DNA of 64,000 bases from Claveliimonas sp034178805 (lineage in GTDB: Bacteria > Bacillota > Clostridia > Lachnospirales > Lachnospiraceae). Positions within the stretch are counted from its first letter, which is position 1. Each line of letters opens with the position of its first letter. A model generated the notes under the pieces. The model made no database searches. It saw only the letters and a program-made list of their open reading frames with translations, and was not told the DNA's origin. The DNA is taken from positions 62,001 through 126,000 of the forward strand of contig NZ_JBNPMZ010000004.1 of the NCBI RefSeq assembly GCF_050314255.1. The letters run 5' to 3'. Shown here in pieces: positions 17,746-26,924 of the stretch. Position numbers and translations under genes: made by a program.

Positions 17746-20691
17746 TTAAAATTTTGTCACACTTTCAAACATGTCTTTGCTTTCTTCTATCTTATCTTCG
17801 CTTCCGATTACACAGATCTGTTCTGCCTTCATCATGGCCTCCACGACTCTCGCCAGACTCCGGATATCGTCCTGAGTGGCATCCAGAACCTGACTTCTCT
17901 CCTCACGGATCATGTCTGCACTCACATGGTTCATGTACAGATTCATGGAGCGGTCGCCTTTTGCAGACGGTGTCATCGGCTGATCCAGATTACTGATGGT
18001 TCCGATGATATATTTATTCATATCATGGTCGCTGACCGTAAAGCTGCGCAGATAATCTGCCACACCTTCGTAAACTTCCATTGTACGCTTCAGATTCGGG
18101 TCACGGTATGATACGAAATAGCCTTCTCCGATCCGGTTGAAATTGCTCATACATCCGTACGCGCCTCCCTTAACACGGATATTCTGCCACAGATATTCAT
18201 AACCCATGATGACCTTCAAAATCTGAAGTGCCCCTGTATAGGATGCGCCATGATCCAGGAAATTTCCTACTCTCGCCACATACTGAACCTTGGAAGCTGT
18301 TTTAAATCCCTCATTCTTTTTCTCACAGTGGATGATGCAGCGTGTCTTCTGTTCACCCTTTGCCGGAATGAAAAGTCCTGCTTTCATATCCCTTACAAGC
18401 TCTTCCATTTCTTTCAGACCTTCCTTCTCCGCAGTATAACTGATCATCATGTTATCCCGGCGGAAAAGGTTTTCTGTAAGCCAGGTGAGGTTTGCAATCA
18501 GATTTTCCTTCTCTTCATCGAAGTTTTTCTCAATGGATGCCACCTTCTGATAAAAATCGATGCCGCTGGTCATATCTTTCAGCTTCGCAGACGGGGATGC
18601 ATAAGACATTGCCCGAAGCGCCGCTGTCGTATGACCGGAGGACTGGAATTTCATCAGAAGCCTTGAGCTTGTCATGGCAAGGATCTCTCTCAGACGCTTG
18701 TCATCCCCAAGCTTCGACCGGGTAAGAATCTCCTTCATCATGGCAAATGCCACCGGAAGCTTGCTGTAAAGTGCCTTTGCCTTTATCTCAAATGTCGCAC
18801 GGAATTCCTTCTCCCGTACCTTTGTAACATCCGGATACATCTCCAGAGAAGTGCCGATTCCTCCGGTATGCACATTGATCTCATTGAAAAGTTCCCCGTA
18901 TTCATAATTTTCTGTATCAATCTCGCCCAGAACTGCCTGCAGGATTCCCACATATGGAAGCATCTCTTCCGGCACTCCTGAAAGGTCAAAGAGCAGATCC
19001 ACATATCCGATTCCATTAGTATCAATCTCATGGAAAATCGTCTTTACCCCTGCAATTTCCATTTCCTCATTGTAAATCGGAGCAATCTCTCTGGAAATGT
19101 CTTCGCGTTTCAGTACCGGAATGGTAGCAAGGTCTTCCTCGGAAGAAGGCTCTGACTGATATTCCTCAAGCTCATGCGTTCTACTCACAAGCATTTCCTT
19201 CTCTTCTTCGCTCAGACTGTTCTTATATACTTGCAGCCGTTCCTCCAGCTCCTTATCCATACGCGCAGTTCTTCCTTTTTCCGGCTTTACAACCACGATA
19301 GCACCATGGGTATTTTCAAGGAAATATTTTCGAATCAGGTCCTCGAAGTATCCGGTTCCAATCTCCTTCCTCAAGAATGCAAATGTATTCAGTGCCTCAA
19401 TATGGATAAATGGCTTCTCCTCGTCATACAGCCAACTGTCCATAATCTGAAGACCATACATCAGTCCCTTCGGATATCTGCCGAAATCTGCCTCCCGATA
19501 CTGGAATTCCATATAATTCAGACCTGCCTCCAGAGCTTTCCGATTGATGCCATTCTCTGCCATATCCCTAAGAACATCCTCGATCACGCGAATGAACTCA
19601 TCCTTCTGAGACAGGTTGGCATTTTTTGCAATAACAGAGAAAATCGGCTGATAAATCCCATTATCATAGGAACCAAGCACATCCTTTCCGATTCCCGCAT
19701 CCACCAGTGCCTTCTTAAGCGGAGCGCCCGGTGCCTGCAAAAGCGCATAATCCAGGACTTCAAATGCCACGTAAAGCTCACGGTCAAGAGACGTTGCAAT
19801 TACTTTATTATAGGAAAGATAGGTATTGTCCTCCTCCGATTCGTCACTGGCAATAGAATACGGGATCTCTGCTTCTTTCATCTGGGAAAATGGTTCCTGC
19901 AGACGAATTTCAGAATCAATCTCCATAAAATCAAAATCTTTCAGATATTCCCGGTCCAGCCAGCGAAGCTTCTCTTCCATATCCATATCTCCATAGATGT
20001 AAATATAACTATTGGACGGATGATAGTATTTCCTGTGAAAATCAAGGAACTGCTCATAAGTAAGCTCCGGAATTACTTCCGGATCACCACCGGACTCATT
20101 TGCATAGGAAGTATCCGGAAACAGGGTATTAAGAACCACTCTGTCCAGCACACCCTCGGGAGAAGAAAATGCTCCCTTCATCTCATTATAAACGACACCG
20201 TTATATTCCAGCTTTCCATCCTTGTCATCCAGCTTATAGCTCCAGCCCTCCTGACGGAAAATCTCATCGTGCCGGTAGATATCCGGATAAAACACCGCAT
20301 CCATATATACATGCATCAGATTCTGGAAATCCTTATCATTGCAGCTTGCCACAGGATAAACCGTCTTATCCGGGTAGGTCATTGCATTTAAAAATGTGTT
20401 GAGTGACCCCTTTACCAGCTCCACGAAAGGATCCTTCACCGGGAAATTCTTTGAACCGCACAGTACCGAATGTTCCAGAATGTGGGGCAGTCCGGTGCTG
20501 TCCTCCGGCGGAGTACGAAAACCAATGTAAAACACTTTATTGTCATCATCATTTTCCATCAGAACCACTCTTGCTCCGCTTTTTTTATGCTTTAACAAAT
20601 ATCCCTTACTTTTTAAATCTTTTAAATCTGCTTCCTGCAGAATCTCATACTGTTCAACATCTCTTACACTCATAGTATTCTTTCGCTCCAT
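17746..20691 (-). CDS. M16C zinc metallopeptidase (presequence-protease type)
   Basis: 981-residue peptidase of the insulinase/PreP family, which degrades peptides inside a closed chamber. The inverted zinc motif HILEH is near residue 70 (GLPHILEHSVLCG), with the partner glutamate in the GAFSSPEG-containing region downstream. Four repeated half-domains and the family length of about 970 residues match M16C. No signal peptide: cytosolic. An extended -10 promoter lies about 40 bases upstream. Its substrate here is unknown. Confidence 0.9.
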   Translation of the reverse strand: MERKNTMSVRDVEQYEILQEADLKDLKSKGYLLKHKKSGARVVLMENDDDNKVFYIGFRTPPEDSTGLPHILEHSVLCGSKNFPVKDPFVELVKGSLNTFLNAMTYPDKTVYPVASCNDKDFQNLMHVYMDAVFYPDIYRHDEIFRQEGWSYKLDDKDGKLEYNGVVYNEMKGAFSSPEGVLDRVVLNTLFPDTSYANESGGDPEVIPELTYEQFLDFHRKYYHPSNSYIYIYGDMDMEEKLRWLDREYLKDFDFMEIDSEIRLQEPFSQMKEAEIPYSIASDESEEDNTYLSYNKVIATSLDRELYVAFEVLDYALLQAPGAPLKKALVDAGIGKDVLGSYDNGIYQPIFSVIAKNANLSQKDEFIRVIEDVLRDMAENGINRKALEAGLNYMEFQYREADFGRYPKGLMYGLQIMDSWLYDEEKPFIHIEALNTFAFLRKEIGTGYFEDLIRKYFLENTHGAIVVVKPEKGRTARMDKELEERLQVYKNSLSEEEKEMLVSRTHELEEYQSEPSSEEDLATIPVLKREDISREIAPIYNEEMEIAGVKTIFHEIDTNGIGYVDLLFDLSGVPEEMLPYVGILQAVLGEIDTENYEYGELFNEINVHTGGIGTSLEMYPDVTKVREKEFRATFEIKAKALYSKLPVAFAMMKEILTRSKLGDDKRLREILAMTSSRLLMKFQSSGHTTAALRAMSYASPSAKLKDMTSGIDFYQKVASIEKNFDEEKENLIANLTWLTENLFRRDNMMISYTAEKEGLKEMEELVRDMKAGLFIPAKGEQKTRCIIHCEKKNEGFKTASKVQYVARVGNFLDHGASYTGALQILKVIMGYEYLWQNIRVKGGAYGCMSNFNRIGEGYFVSYRDPNLKRTMEVYEGVADYLRSFTVSDHDMNKYIIGTISNLDQPMTPSAKGDRSMNLYMNHVSADMIREERSQVLDATQDDIRSLARVVEAMMKAEQICVIGSEDKIEESKDMFESVTKF

Positions 20692-20732
20692 TATTATTTG
20701 TTACGGTTAAGTTTAACCACATCTAACTTGTT

Positions 20733-20741
20733 ATTATACCA
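20733..20741 (-). promoter_or_regulatory. Extended -10 promoter of the M16C peptidase gene
   Basis: TGGTATAAT on the minus strand is a full extended -10; the -35 region is only T-rich. A GGTTAA/TTAACC inverted repeat lies between it and the gene. Confidence 0.45.
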
Positions 20742-20761
20742 GTTATTATCGGAATAAAAAA

Positions 20762-20791
20762 GACACTCTGCAGAAATTTCTGCAAAGTGCC
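20762..20791 (-). terminator. Intrinsic terminator of the lysine transporter gene
   Basis: On the minus strand GCACT, one mismatch, and TGCAGAAATTTCTGCA form a stem followed by TTTTTT. It lies 27 bases after the transporter stop. Confidence 0.8.
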
Positions 20792-20817
20792 CTTAAAGCT
20801 CTGTTACCATCCGGTAT

Positions 20818-22425
20818 TTAAGCATTTTTCTTCTTGATAACAAACAGAACTGCCACCATCAGAATAATACCGATCGGAAGCGCAATAACCGGAGTCTGTA
20901 CGAAACCGGAGATAACGTATGTCACAAAGGATACCGCTGCAACGGTAATCGCATACGGAAGCTGTGTAGATACATGGTTCACGTGATTACACTGTGCACC
21001 GGCAGATGCCATGATGGTTGTATCTGAAATCGGTGAGCAGTGGTCTCCGCATACAGCTCCTGCCATACATGCGGAGATGGACATGATCATCATGTTCTCA
21101 TTGGTTCCTGCAAATACAGCAACTACGATAGGAATCAGGATACCGAAGGTTCCCCATGAGGTTCCGGTAGCAAATGCCAGGAAACATCCTACCAGGAAGA
21201 TAATAGCCGGAAGCAGGTTCACCAGTCCACTTGCAGAGGATTCCATCACACCTGCAACGAATTCTTTTGCTCCGAGACTATCTGTCATAGCCTTCAGTGA
21301 CCATGCCAGAGTCAGGATCAGGATAGCCGGTACCATTGCCTTGAAACCATCCGGGATACATTCCATTGACTCTTTGAACTTCAGTACTTTTCTTAATGCA
21401 TAGAAAATAATTGTAATTACAAATGCTGCAAAGCTTCCAAGCACCAGACCTACAGAAGCATCACTGTTAGAAAACGCTTCTACAAAACCTGCGCCTGAGA
21501 AAAATCCACCTGTGTAGATCATTCCGATTACGCATCCCACAATCAGCACAACAATTGGGAATACCAGGTCGATTACTTTACCTTTTCCTTCTACCACATC
21601 ATTCTCTGCATTTGCATACGGTCTGTCAGGAGTGGTATATAAATCACCCTTCAGAGCATTGGTTTCATGCTGCTTCATCGGACCGTAATCCACGTTCATC
21701 ACAACCAGACCGATCATCATAACGATCGTAAGAAGTGCATAGAAATTGTATGGAATGGCACGAATGAAGATAGAAAGTCCATCCTCTCCCTCAACGAAAC
21801 CGGTAACTGCTGCCGCCCAGGATGAAATCGGAGCAATGATGCAGACCGGAGCTGCTGTCGCATCGATCAGGTAAGCTAATTTTGCACGGGATACATTGTG
21901 TTTATCTGTTACAGGACGCATAACGCTTCCTACCGTCAGACAGTTAAAATAGTCATCAATAAAAATCAGAACACCCAGTGCAACCGTAGCAAGCTGTGCA
22001 CCTGCACGGCTCTTAATGTGCTCACTTGCCCACCGTCCGAATGCGGCGGAACCACCCGCCTTGTTCATCATGCAGACCATGATTCCAAGAATAACCAGGA
22101 ATACCAGAATTCCCACATTATAGCTGTCGGAAAGTACACTGATGATTCCATCCTGGAATACATGTGTAATCGTCGTTTCAAAAGAAAAACCTGAATAGAA
22201 TAATCCTCCCATCAGGATCCCGATGAACAGTGAACTGTAAACTTCTTTGGTAATCAATGCCAGTACGATAGCTACGATCGGCGGTACCAGTGCCCAGAAG
22301 GATGCGTACATCGCAGGGACATATTCTTCTGCCTCCTCCGCTGCAAACGCAATTACAGGACAGCACATAACCATCAGCATAACACTGGAAAGTACCCACA
22401 ATAATTTGTGTTTTGCTTTTCTCAT
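20818..22425 (-). CDS. NhaC-family antiporter-like protein, probable lysine transporter
   Basis: 535-residue membrane protein of the NhaC Na+/H+ antiporter superfamily: about 12 hydrophobic segments, an N-terminal signal-anchor-like segment, and family blocks such as LIFIDDYFNCLTVGSVMRPV and GAVCGDHCSPISDTTIM. By sequence alone it would be called an antiporter, but the message begins with a lysine riboswitch, which fits the LysW group of NhaC-like lysine transporters. Expression should fall when lysine is high. The ATG has GAGAGGA upstream. Single-gene transcript with its own terminator. Confidence 0.85.
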   Translation of the reverse strand: MRKAKHKLLWVLSSVMLMVMCCPVIAFAAEEAEEYVPAMYASFWALVPPIVAIVLALITKEVYSSLFIGILMGGLFYSGFSFETTITHVFQDGIISVLSDSYNVGILVFLVILGIMVCMMNKAGGSAAFGRWASEHIKSRAGAQLATVALGVLIFIDDYFNCLTVGSVMRPVTDKHNVSRAKLAYLIDATAAPVCIIAPISSWAAAVTGFVEGEDGLSIFIRAIPYNFYALLTIVMMIGLVVMNVDYGPMKQHETNALKGDLYTTPDRPYANAENDVVEGKGKVIDLVFPIVVLIVGCVIGMIYTGGFFSGAGFVEAFSNSDASVGLVLGSFAAFVITIIFYALRKVLKFKESMECIPDGFKAMVPAILILTLAWSLKAMTDSLGAKEFVAGVMESSASGLVNLLPAIIFLVGCFLAFATGTSWGTFGILIPIVVAVFAGTNENMMIMSISACMAGAVCGDHCSPISDTTIMASAGAQCNHVNHVSTQLPYAITVAAVSFVTYVISGFVQTPVIALPIGIILMVAVLFVIKKKNA

Positions 22426-22470
22426 CTTATGTTTCCTCTCTTTTCCTTATTTTATATTTTTACACAAATG

Positions 22471-22511
22471 ATGCCATGAACAACACTTTTTGCAAAGCGC
22501 GTTCATGGCAT
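22471..22511 (-). terminator. Expression-platform hairpin of the lysine riboswitch
   Basis: An 11-bp perfect stem (ATGCCATGAAC with GTTCATGGCAT) with a 19-base loop between the aptamer and the transporter start. The following bases are CATTTGTGT, a poor T-run, so it may be a weak terminator or work with an alternative pairing to the aptamer's last strand (GCGC in the loop resembles the closing stem). Confidence 0.5.
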
Positions 22512-22544
22512 ACTGTCTCTCATTCCGGTCTCTTCTTTATCCTA

Positions 22545-22704
22545 TGATAGCGCTCCACATCCGTGACAGTCCGCAGCATCTTCTGCTGCGTCCCAGGAAA
22601 AACGCCCGGGTCAGACATTTTCCCTTCGGCGGTCTCCCCTTTCCCTTCTGCAGCAGCCGCCCGGCTTTGGCTGCAGAGTACTATTGAATACCGCGCCTCT
22701 ATCA
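22545..22704 (-). ncRNA. Lysine riboswitch (L-box)
   Basis: The minus strand carries the lysine aptamer: closing stem GATAGAGGCGC with GCGCTATC; early AGTACTC; the GCCGAAGG segment; and the highly conserved 3' block ACTGTCACGGATGTGGAG before the closing strand. The five-helix junction is readable from internal inverted repeats (CTGCAGCC/GGCTGCTGCAG, GACCCGGGCG, GACGCAGCAGAAGATGCTGC). It precedes the NhaC-like gene, which it should switch off when lysine is bound. Confidence 0.93.
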
Positions 22705-22725
22705 GTTCTGTTATTCATAATATAT

Positions 22726-22754
22726 GTTGTAACATCTTTCCCCCAAATTGTCAA
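22726..22754 (-). promoter_or_regulatory. Promoter of the riboswitch-transporter transcript
   Basis: TTGACA and TACAAC, 17 bases apart on the minus strand. This puts the RNA start about 15 bases before the aptamer. It lies just past the stop of the SseB-like gene. Confidence 0.5.
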
Positions 22755-22763
22755 TACTGACCT

Positions 22764-23522
22764 TTACTGCTTCTCTTTTCTTTTTACCTGAAGAGGAACA
22801 TTCACTCCAAATGGATTCAAAGCCACACCGGAGGTGTTCTTTGCTATCACCTCCGGAAGTTTATCCACCTCCACAGCCAACGGCTTTAAGGTTTTCGCTT
22901 TATTTGCATTCTGAAATTTCTGAAATTCATGAATATCGGTAAAAATCGGCTGAAACAATCCCCCATCCGCCTGCTTTAAAAGCGGAATCTCCTGATTTTC
23001 TGCCATTGCGATCAGATATTTTCCCCTCTGAAAATGGGCAAGCATTTCCTCATGCAGTTCCTGAAGCTCATCCGTCATTCCGGAATTTCCCTTTTTTCGA
23101 AGCTCCTGCATAAAATAAATTGCCGTCAGATGAAGTGCCGGATTCTCCGGCGGCTGATTCTTCTCTTCTCCGGCAAACTTCGGTTTCTTCACCAGCTCTT
23201 CCACCTGAATCGCAATCTCCGTCTCCAGTCCTTTATCAACCAGCATGCAATTCACTCCCATCGGGAACAGGCTGATATAAAAGCCTAGCAGAGCTTTATT
23301 CTGCAGCTTCAGTACCTGTACCGGATATCCTTCCTTCTGAAGCCTCTGCGCCTCATTCTTTGCCGGTTCTTCATTTTGAAACAACAGAACCTCATCATCG
23401 TATGTCTCCGGATCGCAGACTACATAAGGCATTCGGGTGGAAGCTGCCATCAGTGCATAGATTGATTCTGCGCTCCTCAGAATGGCAAGCGTTTCTTTTT
23501 TTCTGATTTCAATATTGTTCAT
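22764..23522 (-). CDS. SseB-like domain protein
   Basis: 252-residue soluble protein with an SseB-type N-terminal domain (pattern LLKQADGGLFQPIFTD near residue 180-200, EFQKFQNANKAKTLKP) and a charged C-terminal tail (PLQVKRKEKQ). SseB-domain proteins are widespread in clostridia and their role is unclear; the name comes from a Salmonella protein but no secretion system is implied. AGGAG lies upstream of the ATG. Monocistronic, divergent from the folate operon with facing promoters. Confidence 0.65.
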   Translation of the reverse strand: MNNIEIRKKETLAILRSAESIYALMAASTRMPYVVCDPETYDDEVLLFQNEEPAKNEAQRLQKEGYPVQVLKLQNKALLGFYISLFPMGVNCMLVDKGLETEIAIQVEELVKKPKFAGEEKNQPPENPALHLTAIYFMQELRKKGNSGMTDELQELHEEMLAHFQRGKYLIAMAENQEIPLLKQADGGLFQPIFTDIHEFQKFQNANKAKTLKPLAVEVDKLPEVIAKNTSGVALNPFGVNVPLQVKRKEKQ

Positions 23523-23594
23523 CGTATTCGTCTCCTATATTCGGGTATTATTCCCGTTATTATCTTCATCCGGAGCTATTGCTCATCTGATATA

Positions 23595-23623
23595 AATATA
23601 CTCGAATTTTCCTCTAAAATCAA
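23595..23623 (-). promoter_or_regulatory. Promoter of the SseB-like gene
   Basis: TTGATT and TATATT with a 17-base spacer on the minus strand, about 75 bases from the start codon; a small CGGG/CCCG hairpin lies in the leader. Confidence 0.5.
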
Positions 23624-23632
23624 CAAATTCCC

Positions 23633-23661
23633 TTGTGGTAATCCTAAAATAGTGCTATACT
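23633..23661 (+). promoter_or_regulatory. Promoter of the folate operon
   Basis: TTGTGG and TATACT, 17 bases apart, 60 bases before the folC GTG. The same -35 variant is used by tdh. Confidence 0.55.
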
Positions 23662-23720
23662 CAACAAACATACAGGAACACATAAATCATAACAGAATAA
23701 TAAGAAAGGAAACGAAGAAC

Positions 23721-25028
23721 GTGACCTATAAAGAAGCAAGGGTATATTTGGACAGGGTGTCGAAATACGGAAGTGTACTTGGCTTGGATACGATTCGGGA
23801 ACTGTTGCGCGAACTGGGGAATCCTCAGGATGATCTGAAATTCATTCATATTGCCGGTACCAACGGAAAGGGCTCCGTACTTGCATACACTTCTACAATA
23901 TTATGTGAGGCGGGATACAGAACCGGAAGATATATATCGCCAACAGTGATTTCCTATCTGGAACGCATACAGGTAAACGGTGTTTACATCTCTGAGGAAG
24001 CGTTTGCCAGATTAACCGAAAAGGTTCAGAATGCTATTGCGCGTATGGAAGCAGACGGCAAAACAAGTCCGACTGTATTTGAAATAGAAACGGCAATAGC
24101 TTTTTTATATTTTAAAGAGCAGAACTGTGATCTTGTCGTATTGGAATGTGGGATGGGCGGCGAACTGGATGCCACAAACATCATCACCACTACTCTATGT
24201 GCTGCCTTTGTCTCCATCAGCCCGGATCATCTGGGTATTCTTGGCGATACACTAGAAGAGATAGCTCTCACCAAATCCGGGATAATAAAACCGGGGTGTA
24301 CCGTAGTAAGTGCCCCGCAAAAACCGGAAGTAACTGCAATTTTGAAAGAAATGGCTGCACGACAGAGCTGCCCTTTTCATCAGGCAGATTTATCCGGTCT
24401 CATCATTCATAAAGAAGATTATACCGGCCAGCAGATAGACTATCGTGAGCTTTCAGCACTTGACTGTCCTCTTGCCGGACCGCATCAGGCAGAAAATGTC
24501 ATCACGGCATTGGAAGTCATACAGGCGCTGAACGCTTTGGGATATTCTGTTGAAGAAGAGGATATTCGCAGGGGTCTTCAGAAAACTTTCTGGCCCGGAC
24601 GTTTCACCTGTATCTGCAAAAATCCGCTGTTTTTTATCGACGGTGCCCACAATGAAGATGCGGCAAAACGGCTTCGGGAAACACTGGACCGGTATTTTCC
24701 GGAGAAAAAATTCATTTATATTATGGGGGTTTTTAAAGATAAGGAATATGAAAAAATAGCCTCCATAATGGGACCATCTGCAAAATCCGTTCATACCATC
24801 AGCCTGCCCGATGAAAGTCGTACCCTTCCTGCCGAAACTCTGGCAGAAGTCATGCAAAACACCTGCGCCGCAGATGTTCCGGTTCGGGCTGAACTTAGCA
24901 TAACAGATGCAGTACAACATTCCCTGGAAGAGGCCTCCGAAACAGAGAGTATGATTCTTGCTTTCGGTTCGCTCTCTTACCTTGGACAATTGATTCAGAT
25001 TATAAAAGGAAGTAACAACAATGATTGA
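23721..25028 (+). CDS. folC: Folylpolyglutamate synthase / dihydrofolate synthase
   Basis: ATP-dependent Mur-ligase-fold enzyme that adds glutamate to (dihydro)pteroate and folates. 435 residues from a GTG start (VTYKEARVYLDRV), chosen because AAAGGAAA lies about 10 bases upstream and homologues begin at this tyrosine-rich helix. P-loop GTNGKGSV, LGDTLEEIALTKSGI with the metal-site residues, and DGAHNEDA. First gene of a folC-folE-HD-folP-folBK operon; its stop overlaps folE by 8 bases. Confidence 0.93.
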   Translation: MTYKEARVYLDRVSKYGSVLGLDTIRELLRELGNPQDDLKFIHIAGTNGKGSVLAYTSTILCEAGYRTGRYISPTVISYLERIQVNGVYISEEAFARLTEKVQNAIARMEADGKTSPTVFEIETAIAFLYFKEQNCDLVVLECGMGGELDATNIITTTLCAAFVSISPDHLGILGDTLEEIALTKSGIIKPGCTVVSAPQKPEVTAILKEMAARQSCPFHQADLSGLIIHKEDYTGQQIDYRELSALDCPLAGPHQAENVITALEVIQALNALGYSVEEEDIRRGLQKTFWPGRFTCICKNPLFFIDGAHNEDAAKRLRETLDRYFPEKKFIYIMGVFKDKEYEKIASIMGPSAKSVHTISLPDESRTLPAETLAEVMQNTCAADVPVRAELSITDAVQHSLEEASETESMILAFGSLSYLGQLIQIIKGSNNND

Positions 25029-25578
25029 TCAGAAAAAAATCAAAGACGCCATCCGACTGTTGCTTGAGGGCATCGGCGAGGATGTGAACCGGGAGGGTCT
25101 GATAGAAACCCCGGATCGTATTGCCCGCATGTACGAGGAGATCTGTGGCGGAATGGAGGAAGACGCAGCTACACATCTCAGCAAAGTTTTCCATGTTGAC
25201 ACAAATGAAATGGTAATGGAAAAGGATATCACCTTCTATTCCACCTGCGAACACCATATGCTGCCGTTCTATGGAAAGGTTCATATTGCCTACATTCCTG
25301 ATGGCAAGGTCGTAGGCTTAAGTAAACTTGCCCGCACGGTAGAAGTATATGCCAGAAGGCTGCAGCTCCAGGAACAGCTCACCGGACAGATTGCCGATGC
25401 ATTGATGACCCACATGCAGCCCAAAGGCGTTATGGTCATGATTGAAGCAGAGCATATGTGCATGACCATGCGAGGGATTCAAAAACCGGGAACTCAGACT
25501 GTAACCATAGCCAGACGCGGAGATTTCGAATCGAATCCTGCTCTGGAAGAACGTTTCTTCCGGATGCTTGGACGCTAG
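25021..25578 (+). CDS. folE: GTP cyclohydrolase I
   Basis: 185 residues; converts GTP to 7,8-dihydroneopterin triphosphate, the first step of folate synthesis. Catalytic zinc residues lie in STCEHHMLPF and the later Cys of AEHMCMTMRG; also GLSKLARTVEVYARRLQLQE. The start overlaps the end of folC, so the two are translationally coupled. The next gene begins 15 bases downstream. Confidence 0.96.
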   Translation: MIDQKKIKDAIRLLLEGIGEDVNREGLIETPDRIARMYEEICGGMEEDAATHLSKVFHVDTNEMVMEKDITFYSTCEHHMLPFYGKVHIAYIPDGKVVGLSKLARTVEVYARRLQLQEQLTGQIADALMTHMQPKGVMVMIEAEHMCMTMRGIQKPGTQTVTIARRGDFESNPALEERFFRMLGR

Positions 25579-25592
25579 GAGGCAGCTGCATC

Positions 25593-26099
25593 ATGACAAA
25601 GCAATTTTCCGCGAGGATGCATTTCATACGAAAACATCCTCTTTATCTTTCCTCTTTTGCGCGGCTTACAGAACTGGAAAAAGACAGAATTTTCTGTTGT
25701 CATCAGATGAACCATCTGTTAGATGTAGCAAGAATTGCCTACATTCTCAATCTGGAACGGAATCTTGGCTTAGAAAAAGATATGATTTATTCAGCAGCTC
25801 TTCTTCATGACATTGGCAAATATCGCCAGTATGAAGAAGGTGTTCCTCACGAAGTCGCATCCACCGAAATCGCAGGAAAAATCCTGGCTGATATGCCTGC
25901 GGATATCTGTTTTACTAAAAATGAACAGCAGACGATTCTGACTGCGATTGCAGGTCATCGAAAACTGCGGGAGAATCCCGAAGCGCTGGAGGCTCTTTTA
26001 TATGAGAGCGACAAAACCTCCCGTGCCTGCTTCGCCTGCCCTGCGGAAACAGAATGCAACTGGAGCAATAATAAGAAAAACTGGGAGATTCATATATGA
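25593..26099 (+). CDS. HD-domain phosphohydrolase in the folate operon
   Basis: 168-residue HD-superfamily hydrolase. Metal ligands are visible: His37, His72-Asp73 (LLHDIGKYRQYEEG) and Asp140 (YESDKTSR), with His86 and His122 also conserved in type. The end has an unusual cysteine cluster (CFACPAETEC, residues 146-155). AGGAGG lies before the ATG at 25593, and its TGA overlaps the folP ATG. No Nudix-type or PTPS-type gene is present to remove phosphates from dihydroneopterin triphosphate, so this enzyme is a candidate for that missing step. That role is inferred from position only. Confidence 0.85.
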   Translation: MTKQFSARMHFIRKHPLYLSSFARLTELEKDRIFCCHQMNHLLDVARIAYILNLERNLGLEKDMIYSAALLHDIGKYRQYEEGVPHEVASTEIAGKILADMPADICFTKNEQQTILTAIAGHRKLRENPEALEALLYESDKTSRACFACPAETECNWSNNKKNWEIHI

Positions 26100-26911
26100 T
26101 TATTGGAAATAAAAATTTTGACACAGAACACCATACCTATATTATGGGAATTTTAAATGTAACCCCGGATTCCTTTTCCGACGGCGGCAGATTCAACACT
26201 CTGGATACTGCTCTTCGCCACGCCGAAGAGATGGTCGCCGATGGTGCCGACATCCTGGATGTAGGCGGAGAATCCACAAGACCGGGTCATACACAAATCA
26301 CAGATGCAGAAGAAATCGAAAGAGTGGTGCCCGTTATCCGGAGCCTGAAATCTCATTTTGACATTCCTGTCTCCATCGACACCTACAAAAGTACTGTTGC
26401 CAGAGCCGCATTGGAAGCCGGAGCCGATCTGGTCAACGACATCTGGGGCTTCAAATACGACCCGCACATGGCAAAGCTGACCGCAGACTATCAGGCGACC
26501 TGCTGTCTGATGCATAACCGCAATGCCGCAGAGTATCAGAATTTTCTTGAGGATTTTATGAATGATATGCGGGAATGTATCCGCATTGCTAAAGAAGCCG
26601 GTATCCCGGATGACAAAATCATTCTGGACCCGGGCGTAGGGTTTGGCAAGAATTATGAGATGAATCTGGAGATCATACAGAAGGTAGGCAAAATGCAGGA
26701 GCTGGGCTATCCTGTCCTTCTTGGCACTTCCAGGAAGTCCGTAATCGGCCTGACACTGGATCTGCCCTCCGACCAGCGCGAAGAGGGAACCCTTGCCACC
26801 ACCGTATACGGAATGCTGAATGGCTGCTCCTTTGTCCGGGTCCACGATGTAAAAGCAAATAAACGGGCCATCGCCATGACAGAGGCCATACTGAGAGAAC
26901 ATAGTTTATAA
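26096..26911 (+). CDS. folP: Dihydropteroate synthase
   Basis: 271 residues; joins 6-hydroxymethyl-dihydropterin pyrophosphate with p-aminobenzoate, the target of sulfonamides. TIM-barrel with hallmark ILNVTPDSFSDGG, DVGGESTRPG, DPGVGFGK and GTSRKS. Start ATG overlaps the stop of the HD gene (ATGA) and the folB-folK fusion follows after 13 bases. Confidence 0.96.
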   Translation: MIIGNKNFDTEHHTYIMGILNVTPDSFSDGGRFNTLDTALRHAEEMVADGADILDVGGESTRPGHTQITDAEEIERVVPVIRSLKSHFDIPVSIDTYKSTVARAALEAGADLVNDIWGFKYDPHMAKLTADYQATCCLMHNRNAAEYQNFLEDFMNDMRECIRIAKEAGIPDDKIILDPGVGFGKNYEMNLEIIQKVGKMQELGYPVLLGTSRKSVIGLTLDLPSDQREEGTLATTVYGMLNGCSFVRVHDVKANKRAIAMTEAILREHSL

Positions 26912-26924
26912 GAGGATATTTATC

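Noticed and set aside
19174..20391. 405-codon plus-strand frame opposite the M16C peptidase
   Set aside because: Shadow frame; peptidase motifs on the other strand are unambiguous.
22471..22511. Treating this hairpin as a standard strong terminator
   Set aside because: The following bases (CATTTGTGT) are a poor T-run; kept as an expression-platform hairpin with moderate confidence.
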